A stretch of 64,000 nt of DNA from Auanema rhodensis (lineage: Eukaryota > Nematoda > Chromadorea > Rhabditida > Rhabditidae), in NCBI GenBank assembly GCA_964057225.1, contig OZ059897.1, positions 15,438,001 through 15,502,000 of the forward strand. The letters run 5' to 3'. The notes beneath the pieces are model-generated. The model did no database searches. It saw only the letters and a program-made list of their open reading frames with translations, and was not told the DNA's origin. Position numbers and translations under genes: made by a program. The stretch's first letter is position 1. The number at the start of each line of letters is the position of its first letter. Positions 26,582-40,700 of the stretch are shown here, one piece after another.

Positions 26582-29500
26582 ATGACGATTACTGTACTGA
26601 TGGTGGCTGAAAAGCCAATGTTGGCTGAATCTATTGCAAAGCTTCTTTCTGATAATAAATGCGAAAAAAGAAGAGGTTGTTGTGAAAGAATTTCCTAGTT
26701 CAGCTTATTTTTAAGGCTTTAATGGAGCATGTGCCGTTAGTGAGTACTTTGGTACCTTCATGGGAAAATCTGTGAAATTTAAAGTTTTTTTTACTGTCTC
26801 AAAGTTATATCTTTTATGTGTTTTAGGTTACGAGCACATGCGGACACGTCATGACTTTAGACTTTCCAACTAAGTTTAATAATTGGGATAAAACTGATCC
26901 TGTAGATTTATATTCTGCTCCAACATTGAAACTTGAAGCTAATCCTAAATTAAGGATGAATGATGTACTATCAGTGGATTTACACTCTTTAAATGATTTT
27001 GACACTTTTAGTACCTGGCTTCAGAGGCAAAAGGGGCTGAGTATTTAGTGTTATGGTTAGATTGTGATAAAGAAGGAGAAAATATTTGTTTTGAAGTGAG
27101 TTTCGAAAAAGATTGTTTTCCTTGAGTTTTGATGATTTCAGGTGGTCGATGCAGTTCAAAACTCCATGAAAAAACCTCCCAGTGGCAATTTCATGGATAA
27201 CGTGTACAGGTTCTTATGCATCACCTGATACGAGAACAAAAAGAATTTTTTTAGAGCTCATTTTTCTGCTATTACAGAAAAAGATATTAAAGCTGCGATG
27301 CGAAATCTAGGACGTCCTAATAAAAATGAAGCTTTATCTGTTGATGCTAGACAAGAACTAGATTTGCGTGTTGGATGTTCTTTTACGCGTTTCCAAACTA
27401 AATACTTTCAAGTTCGTTCAGATATTTCGATATAATTTTGAACTAAATAGTATAGGGTAAATATGGAGATCTTGATAGTACTGTTATTTCTTATGGACCT
27501 TGTCAAACTCCTACTCTTGGATTCTGCGTGACCCGGCACGATCACATAACCCAATTTAAGGTGAACTGTAAAAATATTAATGTAACAACGTTTTTGTCTT
27601 TAAGCCTGAGCCTTATTGGATTCTTCAAACGTCTTTCCTTACATCAACACAACAAACTATTAAACCCGAATGGCTTAGAGGCCGAATATTTGACAGAGAA
27701 GTAGCTCAGATGTTTGTTGACCGAATAAAGGTAAAGTATGATATATTGATTAGTTTATTTTTGTAATATTCAGAAGGCCGGACAAGCTGATGTGAAAGAT
27801 ATAGTAAAAAAAGAATCTAAACGTGATAAGCCTGCAGCCTTGAATACTGTCGAATTAATGCGTGTAGCTAGTAGTTCATTAGGTATAATATTTCTCTTTA
27901 TTGGAACATTTATTTTTATTTTTATTTAGGTCTCTCTCCTGCTACAACGATGTCGGTGGCGGAACATTTATACACTCAGGGTTATATATCATATCCTCGT
28001 ACTGAAACCACAGCATATTCTAAGAATTTTGATCTTAATGGAACACTTGAACAACAGACTGGGGATAGAATATGGGGAGATATAGCTCAGAAGGTTGGAC
28101 TCATTTGAAAAAGTTTATTATAATAAGTTTAGGTTTTATCTGATGGTATAAAAAGACCAAAAGGTGGGGATGATAAAGGTGATCACCCTCCTATTACTCC
28201 TATGAAAAGAAGTAATGGACAATTAAGTGGAGGTATGCAAATTTTTGAAAAAAAATTAGAATTTACATTGGTTTAAGATATGGCAAGAATTTATGAATAT
28301 GTTGTTCGTCATTTTATTGCTACTTTAATGGGACCTTGTGTATCTGAAGTTACGACTATTCAGTAGGCATTTATATAGAAATTAGTCAAATTAATTATGT
28401 TATTTTACAGCATTACTTGTAATGAAGAACAATTTAGTTTGAAAGGTATTCGTGTAATTGATCCTGGCTTTATGGAAGTTTTGAAGTCGGTGGAAGCGAG
28501 TGATGAAAGCAGTGTCCCTACGTTGAAAAAGGGAGAAACTTTAACGCTATCGTGAGAACTAGTGTTTCTTTAATTTCTATTGTTGAAAATTGTTTAACAG
28601 AGATGCTGCACTTATTGCTAAGGAAACTTCACCCCCGGGATACTTGACTGAATCTGAACTGATCTCTTTAATGGAAAAACATGGAATTGGAACTGATGCA
28701 TCAATTCCTGTTCACATCAACACAATTTGTCAGAGAAACTACGTTACAGTAAGAAATTAGTTCTGAAGATGCATGCAATTTTTCTGTAAGGTTGAATCCG
28801 GACGAAGATTGATTCCAACCAAGTTAGGAATTTCATTAGTTCATGGTTATTGGAGAGTAGATCGGGAGTTAGTGTTGCCGACCATGAGATCAGAAGTTGA
28901 AACTCAGTTGAATCTTATTGCAAAAGGTGAAGCTGATTATTTTGCGGTAGAGTTTTATTCATAGGCAAGTTTTCAAATTGATTGTTTAGGTTAAAAATCA
29001 TGCTTTGGAAATGTTCCGAACGAAGTTCATATATTATGTCAAGAGTATTACTCTTGTTGATTCCTTGTTTGAAGCTTCATTTACTAGTTTGCCTGATGCT
29101 GGAAAGCCATTCAGTAAATGTGGTAAATGTCGTAGATTTATGAAATTAGTTGAAACCAAACCCCAACGACTATATTGTGGCACCTGTCAGGTACTTCAAT
29201 TGTGGTGTATTTTGCTTTCTAAGTATTTTTAATAGGAAACATACTCAGTACCTAATATCAGGGATGGCATTTTACGTGCATTTGGTGACAAGAAATGTCC
29301 TATAGATGATTTCGAACTTATTTATTGGCAGGTAGTAAGAATTACTCATTTCTCTATAAAAAATTATAGGGACCCGGAGGAAAGATTTCGCGAAGCTTTG
29401 TTTTCTGTCCTTATTGCTACAATAATACTCCATTCGAAGAAATGAAGGAAGGAAGTGGATGTGATCTCTGTCCTCACCCTTCATGCCCTCAATCATATAT

Positions 29501-30056
29501 GTAAGCTTTAAAACACTTCTTTACATTTTTATAAATTTTTAAATTTAGTTTATCAGGACTGTGTGGATGTTTACGTGATTGCGGAGGTTTTATTATTACT
29601 ATAACCATTGAATGAATGTTTGTTTTAGGTGTTATGGTTTTGGATCCCAATTCAAGACCAAAATGGAGGTTCTGTTGTAATAAATGTCCATCAGTTGTAG
29701 CTTTATTTGATGGAGCAGGCAAGATCAGAGTTCTTGATCAAGCATGTGAAGAATGTAGTACTCAATATCTGAGTGTAGAATATAAGGTATGCATCACAGG
29801 CAATAAAGGCAATTTATGTATTTCAAATTTTTAGGAAGCTGCTAAATCACCTTTCTCAGATCAAAAGCTTACATGGAAAGGTTGCATTTTCTGCGAAGAA
29901 GATCTTAAAGAACATATTAATCTTCATCATGCTTATAATTCTGATGCTGATCGTGCGAGACAGATTACCACACGTGGTCGCGGTGGAAGAGGTGGACGTG
30001 GAGGTAGAGGTAGAGGACGTGGAGGTAAACGTGGAGCACCTAGAGGCAAACGATGA
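26582..30056 (+). CDS. DNA/RNA topoisomerase III beta
   Basis: Twenty-one exons with consistent phase give 862 residues, the length of the human TOP3B protein: 26582-26675, 26716-26783, 26827-26964, 27012-27095, 27142-27209, 27255-27411, 27456-27560, 27605-27730, 27774-27882, 27930-28093, 28133-28232, 28278-28362, 28411-28551, 28601-28748, 28791-28946, 28990-29190, 29236-29331, 29370-29500, 29549-29586, 29629-29786, 29835-30056. The Toprim block starts at [15 protein letters not shown] and includes [15 protein letters not shown] with Asp117 and Asp119. The catalytic Tyr338 lies in [15 protein letters not shown]3B-type blocks include [11 protein letters not shown] and [17 protein letters not shown]. 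Cys-rich zinc motifs follow, then an RGG box over about the last 30 residues, which in TOP3B mediates RNA binding. This type IA enzyme relaxes single strands of DNA and RNA. The start follows PUS10 by 150-217 bases, with ctcag just before the ATG, so co-transcription and trans-splicing are possible. Confidence 0.97.
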
Positions 30057-31767
30057 TTTTCTTAAACTAAAGATTAAATAATAATCTTTTTTTTTTTTTG
30101 AAAAATTGAGCCATATTTTACATAATTATTCCAAACTTCTCAAAAAAGTATTTAATAAGGTGAATATTCAATCTACCTTACGTGTTACCACGTTAAATGA
30201 AACAAGCATATTTCATTTTTCATTTATTTGAGTACTGATACGGTTGTATTACCATACTCTACAACTTTTTCTATAAAGAGTTGGTGTACGCGTATTATGA
30301 TTTAATCCTAACGATACATTTTTGAATATAGAATATATATCTAGATCGGGCTTTATTTATACTTCTTTTTTTCTGGATTTAAATTAATTGTTATATTATG
30401 TACAATGTAAAGCTTCTGTTGGATTGTAAACGGGATTTAAGTACATTTATTTTAATTCTTAATAAGAATGCATTTTTTCATTTTGTAGACTTTTGAAATT
30501 TGCGATGTACATAATAATACATAATAAATTGAAATAAAACAATTTATTCCAAATATCTTTAAAATAAAACCTATTATTCACATACAAGTAGTCATCAATA
30601 ACACTGATTTTTTGTATGAAAGACCAACGTGGCCAATGTGAGATGAGTAGAATCTTAAAGGTGAACAAGAAAGAAAAGATAAAACATTAAGAGAATAATA
30701 TATATGTATATATATGTATATATACTTATTTATATGTGATTATAATTAATTAAAAAAAGCTTTATATTGATAGATATGGAAATATATGAACTATCAACGG
30801 ATTGCACATTCAACGGATCCTTTCCTTACTAATCACCCGCTTCTCAGTCGCATATATTTGATGATATAACATCGTAATATATACTATATAGTTATATACG
30901 TATACATATATGCATATATATATGAATTTTGATAATATGTATAGTTAAAGCTTAGGTTGGAATTTGCTGACGTGAGAAGCAAGCACGTTCGGTTCGGGAT
31001 ACGGGTTCCGACGGACTCGGGCGTGAAAGACTCTCTCGGGTGAGACAACGGGAATGAAAAACATCACAATAGTAGGTAGTGTGCGTACTCTCTGCAAAAG
31101 AATCAAGTAATAGGAGGAAAAATAGAAAGAGGTGGTAGTGAGGATAATTTGTTTAAGTTTTCTATAATAGGGTGGTTATGAGTATTGAGGTTCCAATTGA
31201 GAAGAGGATTGGGATAAGAACAAATGACGGAAAGTTGGTCTGGGTAGTTAGAGAAAACACACAGATTAATACGCAATGAAGGGTGGGGTGGGGGCATAAA
31301 AATAGAAGTTAAGTTAAGAAAACTAGGGAAGGAAACTCTTGGCCTGGGGGATACAAGATGCAAGCATTTACGATAGCTTGAAGAGCTTGTCAGAGCCAGA
31401 GGAAGGTCAGAAAGAACGTCGGGTAGATGCACGAGCCTGAGAATAGGCGGCTTCCGTGCCGAGACTCAAGAATTGCAAAGTAACCTAAGAAAAACAAAAT
31501 TAAAAATAAACAAATGAGAAACAGAATAGATTATAAAAGAAGAGATGATGAGGGAGAGTAAGAGATGTCAGTACGTGAGAATCAGATTTAGAAGTTGATA
31601 TATCGGCATCTGATGTACACAAGCAGTGACATGTTGTGGCAGTGAGCTGTACCCAGAAATTATATTAAGAAGATATTATAATCCGAATATGAAGTTTAGA
31701 GAAGAACAGCATATTTAGTGAATGAAGACCTAAGAGCTTTTGTGACACAAATGATAGCTGAGCGAGA
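30057..31767. other. Convergent 3' intergenic region with TA repeats
   Basis: The region separates the stops of topoisomerase III beta and lin-42. It contains TA/TATG-rich runs at 30695-30730 and 30880-30925 and a G/C-richer patch near 30980-31050. No coding sequence was recognised. The stretch just below 31768 should be the lin-42 3' UTR, where microRNA sites would be expected, but I could not name one. Confidence 0.5.
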
Positions 31768-34700
31768 TCAGGCGCTTTCATGAAGCATCATCAGGGAGTC
31801 AGGAACCATGCTAGCTGCTTGGCTAGATGGAGTTGGTGGAGCGACAACCTTTTGAAGCTTGGAACTTGATGCAGTTGTTGATGTTCCATTTGTACTGCTG
31901 CTGGCAACAGTAGCTGTAGTAGCAGATGCTGCACCGCCGGCCGATGAATGACGACAAGCGTACAGAAGGCGTCCGGCTGGTGGTAATGCGATCATCAATG
32001 GTTCAGTGTTTGTTTGTATTACTGATGGTTGATCTTGAATGGTCAAAGCAATTGGCTGAGGAAGATCGCGGAGTGGGACTGCTTTTGGCATTACAGCGGT
32101 GAAAGCCGACGTTGTGGTTGGAACTGCAGACATGGAATATGAGTCTGACTGGCCGAGAGGCACAGAAGTGATCTGCAAAAACAAGTATATTAGTAATGTT
32201 CTCTTAAAAAGTGTATACCTCATAGTTTTTTCCTGGAGGTGGAGGTGGATTAGGGGCCAAACTGCGGTAGTATTCTTCACGTTGAGCAACAGTCCAGTGG
32301 GTTGGAGGAGTGGATGATGTACTAGGACGCGCATGCTTTGTCAACGGACTTCCAGGTAGAAGTTCGTTGGACATTCGTTTCAGGCGTCGATTCCAGGTGT
32401 CACGGTATTCTTCTTCCCACCTCTTGTTGTGCTGCATTAATGCTTCTCTAGTCAATGGGATAGAGGAAGAACTCGATCTGAAACAAGTAAAGTTAATACA
32501 AGAATTTTTTGTTTCATGCCCAAATTTTCTAGTTTCCCATAAAGAGCTTAAGAAATATTTTGGTGTCCTGAAGGTCCATGGTTGACCTTAAGTCCCCCCA
32601 GCACCTATCTGACATGATTGACCCTAGGCGGCTACCTTCTTCTCTAGGGTGGCAGGATTGTCCCACGTTGCAGAAAAAGAGAGGCGAAGAGAAAAGGAAA
32701 TAAAAGAGAGAGAGAGATGAAAAGGCCAGGCGAGAATGAGAGGTTATAAGAGAGAAAACGAGTAGCTGGTCAGACTGTTTACGGGTTCTTTCCCTCTTAC
32801 CTCGGCTATTCTGTTTCTATCTCTCGTTCGTTATTCTCTCATTCTCTTCTTTCCACGCGTGTACTGCTTGTTGTTGTTGTGCAAAGACCCTATATGGCCT
32901 TCAAAACGGGACTGGGGGTCCGTGCGACAAACAACCACCTGGTACCAATAGGTCAGCTGGTCAGACAGTACTCATCATTCAGAGATATCAGACGCTCAGA
33001 AGAACTCAATGAATACAAATAGATACATTTGACGATGACTTGCACTTTGACATTGATGAAAGAGAAGAGAAGAGAAGAAGAGATACGAGAAGAAAATGGA
33101 GTATAGAATGCGAATAACACCGTTAACAAGAGAGAGAGTAAAGTGAAAGGTAAGAGTATTCTTATCAGTAAGTTAGAAAGGAGATCATTAGCATAAACAA
33201 CAACCTTATTGTAATCTATCTATCTAGAAACACAGAAGAAATATTTTATGATCATGTCGAAAACTAAAACCATTGCTAGCCGAAAGATTGTTCAAATAGC
33301 ATGTGATGATATTCATAGAAAACTTAATCATATTCAAGCAAAATTCATAAGAGTATATGAGTATATGAATGATATTACATAGTACTAACTCACTGACTAT
33401 ATGTATACCAAAGATAGTTTGATAGAAAGCAAAAAGTAAAGACTGTAGTAGATGGAAACAGCAATATGAATGCTATATGATGCAGAGAACAACAATAATT
33501 CACAATCGTTTGCTGAAGTTGCTGTTTCCCTCGTTCTCTTTATTCTCTTTTTTAGTCACTCTCTGTAAAACAGAAAACAAACGATAGTCATCATCGAGAT
33601 TCCACCTAGTTCTCTTTGTTGTCTGTTTTCAAACCATCTTATGGCGGCAGTAGCTTGCTGTTTACTGGATACAGTTTTTTTTATGAAAGAACACAGCAAT
33701 GGAAAATCTTCTATGGTAGACAACGTGCTTTTCCTATGATTGCCCTCTTTACGGTTCTCTCATTCTCATCTTATTCTCTCTATACACAATCACTCTCGTA
33801 ATATCGATGTTATGCCAAGAACGACAACCATTGTTCCACTCTATTATAGCATGTGGTTGTAGTTCATAAGCCTGACAAAAAGCTAGTTATTGGTCAAAAT
33901 TGTGAAGCATTCTGTCTACTTAGCATCAGTTTGTATGTAAGTCAGTGTGACCCTGGACGTAATTATTCTTTTTTCTTTTGCAACAAGCCAGACATATTTT
34001 TCTTTTTGTTTTCTGTAGAAAACTGTCTGTGGAACATGGTTACAAAGATATGTGATGAATGTTTGGGTTCACTTGTACCCGGTCGTACTTCATCTAATTT
34101 TCTTCATTAAACCAGTTCTTTTCCAACTGGGAAGTACGAGATCAGTAACACTATTTATGTTGACATACAGGCTGATAGAAAGAAGTGAAAACAGAAAAAA
34201 AGGCGAAATAGTAGTTAAAACAGTTTGAAAAAATTCTCGTTTCCCATTTTAATCTGCAAAAGAAGAGTGCAGCTGTTGGAGGTCAAAATTGCTTGGCTAA
34301 AGCGATTGCAGCAGCGGTTTCGGTTTCTTGCCCGAGGCGCCTAAACCACAGCTAGGACGTACCAGGCACCCATCAGACGAGCCAGTGAGGCAGGATGAGT
34401 GAGAAGCTCCCCCAAGCTTACGCAGCTCATCTTTTAATCAATTTTCAGCCAAATAACTAACACAAGAAGCAATGGGAAGTATCAGGACTTTTAAGTAAAC
34501 TTTGAAACAAACCTTTGACTATCTTCTTTAGAGAGACTGGATGAGGAATCATTTCGGATGGGTGATTCTGGTCTTGATTGGGATTTAAGCAATCTATGAA
34601 CATTCTCCAAACAATTAATTTGTGTATAGGATAATGGAAGATCACAAGCTCCCATCAGAGTGGTTTCTTCTTTAACAGTTCCTGAGATAAGCTAAAATGA

Positions 34701-37700
34701 AATTTATTACTCTGTTTTCTTAAATAAAGTATATACCTTAGACAGTTGTTGTCTGTCAGTACCCGTAGATGTATGAATTGGTGGCTGATTTTGAACCACC
34801 GGAGGTTGTTGTTGTCCGTTGACTACGAGAGTTTCAACGATCCGGTCTATGTAGGCTCCGAGATCAACAGGCCTGGACGTCTGATGAAAGATCGTGGACA
34901 GACGTCCTGCTGCTGCGGCAGCCACGATGGCACCGTGTGGAGCTTGCGTGGCGCCTACGACTGAAGACGGGTTAACAGCAGTTACGGCAGCCGTGTTGGC
35001 GTTCAGAACTCGATGTGACGTTACTGAATCAGTTGCTTGGAGCTCGTAAGGAATTTCGGTGTTCGGGTTTTTCTGATGACCGACACTTGCGGCAGCCACG
35101 GCGGACGACGATTGATGATGGTGATGGTGATGATAGTGATGATGGTTTCTGTTGTTAGCAACAGCTCCAGATGATGGGCCAGTTGATCCGAGAACAACAC
35201 CACTGCTTCGGGAAGATGACGGCACTGGCTAAAAAGATATTACAGTCAGAATCGGCGAAAACTTCATATTGTTGAAAGCTATGTCTATTCTAGTTATTGC
35301 TTTTCCGAAAACGGAAATCAGGGTAGAGAATGTAAGAGTTCAGCTGGTGTGCCAGCGAGGAGATAGTTAAAGCATTTGATCAGGATAAGTAGCAATTATG
35401 CAAAAAAATGAGAAAGGAGAGAAGAGTCAAATGAACTTATGAAGGACAAAGCACAAAGGAGTTTAAAGCAAATGCGTTGAAGCTATAAAGCATCACTGGA
35501 GAGAAGTTCACAAAGTGCGAGTGCTTTTTTGATTCACGCATGATTTCTTGGTTAGTAAGCATATAAGCTTGGCATATTAGCATTTTTTCGTGAAAGCTAC
35601 TCTAACTCTAGCAGAAGCAAAACTAAAACATAGAAAGCATATATAATTCTAAATAATCAATGAATAATTGAAGACATTTAGAATTTATATAAATGACTGG
35701 TCAATGAAGGACAGTAGTGGGAAGCTTTCATAGTACTAATATGCAGCTATATTAGATGACCAAACCAGACAGTCTCTTTCAATTCTTTCACTAGCTTAGC
35801 TATCTTCTACAATACTCTTCTATTCTCTTCACTTCTCTCACAGCTTGTGTGTGTAGAGAAAGGTTGTAATCGAGGATGGCTAACGACGCAATGGCGGAAG
35901 TTGCTCGACACGCCTCGAACGGAGAAAAGGAGAATGCTTTATTCATTCTTAGCCTTTTCTCTTCATACAATACGTTATATAGGCCATTCTCTAATATTTC
36001 TATCTCTACGTTCTATGCTTGCTCTTCATTGCTGTCTGTGTATAATATTGAGCATATATATGTATATCTCTTTCTCTCTCCCTCTCTCTCTCTTTCACTC
36101 TCAGTATGTCTATCTATCTCTCATCTCCCTCCCGCAAGGTGTGTGTCTAGATGTGTGTATGCTTCGCAACGTAAACATAGTACACGGAAGGAACTGTGCA
36201 ACCGGCTGGCTCATTTGCTGTAGCCTACTATGGCCGGCTATCATGTCCTGCTGAACACCAAGTAGTAATCGAGGGAAGTTCAAGGAATAGTAAATGACGA
36301 AACATAAGCAAATAATCGATTTTAATAGTGATAGTTAGTATATATAGTAGATGTATATAGGAGAGAAAAGTTGATAGAAGGTACTTAGTAAGTAGGCAAC
36401 ATTCGAACATAACACAGTGCGTAAAACTACATATATGTATATGTATGTCTTACTCATATATAAAGATATTGAATGTATATTATATACTATAACGTTATAT
36501 ATATATATATATATATATAAATATTAGTAATTTGTTTAGATGTAGAAATAATAGGATTATAGTAAGGGAACACGAGTATGAAATAGAAATAACTCAAAAT
36601 AGGAAAGAAAACTAGCAAAATTAATGTGAAAAAAAAACCAAAAAGATTAGGAAATATGAATCAAGTCATTTTGCTTGTACATAAAACATAGCGAAAAGTG
36701 TGTCTGGTTCTGTTTCTGTATATACGGACTGTGCCATGTCAAGATTCCAGATTTATCAGACTACGAGACCGACGACAATATGAACTGTGAACGTCAACAG
36801 ACACACGTCGTACTCTCTACCAAACCGTTCATAACAACACTCAACACAGGGCCATTCAGGTACCCTCGGGGGCGGAGTTGAATACTTGCGCACTACGGGC
36901 CATATTAGGCAGAAAGGGCGGGACAATAACATAGGACAGTGTTGTGGTGGGAGGCTGGTGGTTGAGAAGGCAAAGAGAATAAGGGAAGAGAAACAGATAG
37001 AGAAAGAAAGAGTAAAAGAGTAGAAGATGAGAACCAAGTAGTGAAAACGTGATTAGGTTGGTCTGAAACAGTTCCATTTTCTCTCTCTTTCTATTTCATA
37101 TAAACAGGGAGAGAGGAAAAAAGCATTTATGTATATATCCAAAGAGAAAGAGAGAGAGAAATGTTTTTCCTAATTGTTTTGAACATATAAGTATAAATAT
37201 GCAAGTTTCGAATAAATAAAAATTATCTAATTCAATAGTCTGAACTTTTATTTCATAATCTCTGATATTCTTTCTCAAATCAATGTTTTATATGAACTGT
37301 ATAGACTAGTACGAACTATGTGCTAAACAGACACATTATCCATATAAAATGAGAAGCTTGATGGTAAGAGCACTGTTTGTAACTTGATATAGAGATAAGG
37401 GGGTAGCACTGCTTGGCCCACGCATCCGGCAAAGATGAGGCGTCAGTCATCACAATCGTTAAAGAACCATATGTTTCAAAAAAAATCAGAGAATAATAAA
37501 AGAAAAAAAGATATTCTCAAAGAATAAAATAAGAATAGATTGAGCTGTAGGGCAGCATTTTTTGAACAAAAAAAAAGAAATTTAAATCAAAACTATAGAA
37601 TGTGTTTTCAATTTCAGAATAGACAATAAACATTTATAAGAAAGGTAAATTAGTTGATTGGAACATGAATGATACTAGTTAGCATTAACACTTAAAACCA

Positions 37701-40700
37701 AAAGTAAGAAACGTTGCACACATTTTTTAGATTAGAATTTAGTGGTGAGAATGACATTTACTTTTCTATCAAACTATATATAAAGAAAAAAAAGAAATAG
37801 ACGATTTGTGATTGAATTAATATGTTAAAGTTGAAACTTATCGTGAATATTGTCGTGATTATGTAATCATTTTCACATCAAGTTATCATCCTGATCAATA
37901 AGATTAATGATGTCGTATAGCTGATAGATTGGAATACATGGCTTAGATCATAATGCGAATATGCATGTCTCAACTCTCCGGACTGTTAAGTCCCGCAGGG
38001 CAGCAGGACAGCAGCCGGAGAGTGAGTAGCACAGTAGCGAATACGGAAGTAGTGAAACGGTTAAGCTTTAAAGTTTGTAGTACGGACGACGGAGAAGCTT
38101 TTCCTCTTAAAACGTTTTCGTATCTCGCGGGTTTCGATGTCGAGTAGAGGGAACCCTGAGGGAAGGCGTGACAAGAGCCCAGATAAAGAGATGGAAAACC
38201 TATAGAGAGAAAGAGAGGCTATTAAGAGAGTGGGAAGATAACACCGAGTCGAAGAGAGAGCTTGTTCGAGCTCGACTCCTCTCTCTTGTTCTCTTACTCT
38301 TTGTCCATGTCTCTTCTCGCTCTGGTTTAGTTCGCGTAGTGGCGCTGACGGCTGATAGTGGTATGCTGTGCCCGCAGGGGGGTAGTGACCAGCACACCCC
38401 AGCGCCCTCCGTGCCAGTTGAATCGGTCGGCTTGGCCGGCCAGCAGCCCAAAGTGCATGCCTGCGCACTCTCTCATCAGAGGGAACTATCTCTGGCCAGC
38501 ACAGAGCGGCGCCGACGTCCTCCCCCATGCCCGAAAGCCGTTGACTGGTCTCCGCCTCCTGTCCGGTCTCGCTTCCCTCTGCTAATATCCATAGTGTTTC
38601 CTCAATGTTTTAATTCTTTTCTCTACTTCCTCTATTTCATAACGAATATCTAATCGAATATATTCGAATATGACGACGACAATAGGGTCTCGACTCATTG
38701 GGATCGTCGGTCACTACAAGTGGTTTTCAGAGTGCATGTACTATGATGTTGCCGGTTGATTCAGAAACTCATTGATTTAGAAGTGCATATGAATATGATA
38801 AACCTTTAGAGAGCACCCATCCAAATGATATATCAGAGATAAACAGTCAGTCTGGTAACACATCAATTGTGAATCAGTTTTTCATTTCCACTCTTTCTAG
38901 AGCAGCAAGCTACTTGTTTTACTACTAATAGCGTGGCACACGTTCACACATTAGCTAGCAAATATGTGTTAGTGACGTAAGCATATGCCACGCATGATGA
39001 TAAAACTAAGGGGTAGCTCTTATAACAGCGTTGTCATATCTAAGCAGGCTGTTATAATATTTTCAAAACTCGTTGATCAGCTTACAACAGAAGAACATGA
39101 TGTTGAGATTAGACGTGCCAGGCATTTCCAGCAACTGATCTTTGAGCGAATGCCCTTAAAGGACAGATGGCCGAGTACATGTGCCAGCCAGTGATAGGAA
39201 AGGGAAAGCATAAGCTGGACAACTGAACTTTATTATGAACTTGTTGGTCATTCAAATTGGTTTTACGAGCTAATAGAAGGATAGAATGAATTAAACTAAG
39301 AAATTGCAATCCAGATGGACAAAGAGAGATGAATAAAGAAGTAAAAGTGTTGAATATGACATTCAAATTATCTATAAATAGAATAATATTGCGGAAACTA
39401 TAAAAGTATAGTGCATAATTATAATTTATGCGGTTGGATAACTTATAGGAAGTTATATTTTACAATTAATGTATTTTCTGAGCGCATTTGAAAAACCTGC
39501 TGCCTTGCGTTCAAGCAATGTAACTCGGTAAGATGTGCCTAAGACATTAACAAGCGTGATTTATTATTCAAGTTTTAACAATGTTTTCCTTAGGTCCCTC
39601 CTTTTGCGTTGTTTAATTGTTTAAAAGGAAATGGGTATTCCCTATCTCTCACCTCTCTTGTCCTTTGCCCTTGTCACAATTGCAGAAGCTAGCGTAGCGA
39701 CGATGTCGTGTTCGCGTACGCGGCAGTATGTGGGTCGTGGGGCCTGGTCGTGGCAGGCCGTTCCTCGCCGTGGCGACACCGCCATGGACTCTTCACAAAT
39801 GCTCTTTCTCTCGCATTCTTCTTAGTCTCTCACCATCTAAACATGTTCAAGCTATGGTTTAACGCCAGTCTTTCTTTTGCATCAGACATGTTTGATGATC
39901 TGAGCCTCCGTTTACGTTACGCTGCTTTATGGAAAGTAGTTGAGTGTGAACAGACTCAATGAGAGAAACATAAATACCGATAGACAGAGTGATAGAGAGA
40001 GTGAGAGAGGGAGAAAGAGAGAGAGATATATATAAGAGATTTTGATTGCATTCGCAATCTTCGTGCAAGATATGTTAGATCGCTTGCTCTTATTCTTTTT
40101 GCTCTCTCAAATTATTCAAGTTTGAATAAGTTGCACGTAAGGGTGTAAGAGAGATAGACATTTCGTGTACCCGGCACGCACTTTCACGCATAATTCCACA
40201 TGCAGTTACGTGAAATTGAAGACAATTCATGATGGAATTTCTTTCGTTTGTCATCAAACATTACAAAATTTAAATGTTTCAATCCAAGAACAGTTGAAAT
40301 TGCGAAATTCTTAAATGATCGAAATGTTTCGAACTGTATGGAACTAAAGCAAACGTATGGAACTAGTATGAGATATTCAGAATGTTGTAAGGGGTGCAAT
40401 AGCAATAACATAGATAAGCAGCAATCAAACTAATTTTAAAGACATTAAAAACTTGCCGTGCTCATCAAGCTTCTGAGCTCATCTTCAAATCCTTTAGCCA
40501 TTTGTGGTGGTAAAGTATTAGATGGTTGATTTGGTAGTGGATCAGCTAATACATTAGCATCTGAATAGCAGAGATTAAAATCTATTTCTATACTTTTTTG
40601 AGCAAAGGGCTAATTAAGATGGACTTACCTCCAACTGGAGCATCAACTATCCTATGAAGAGCGACAATCATCTCCATACGTTTTGTCCATGGATTGATAT

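Noticed and set aside
31103-31432. Minus-strand frame of 109 residues downstream of lin-42
   Set aside because: No family match, and it lies where the lin-42 3' UTR is expected.
35847-36254. Plus-strand frames of 135 and 115 residues
   Set aside because: They overlap in two frames across a CT repeat that creates Leu/Ser runs, with no homology. They lie inside a lin-42 intron.
38061-38653. Open frames of 155 (minus) and 161 (plus) residues
   Set aside because: They overlap on both strands in a GC-rich patch where stops are rare by chance. Neither resembles a known protein.
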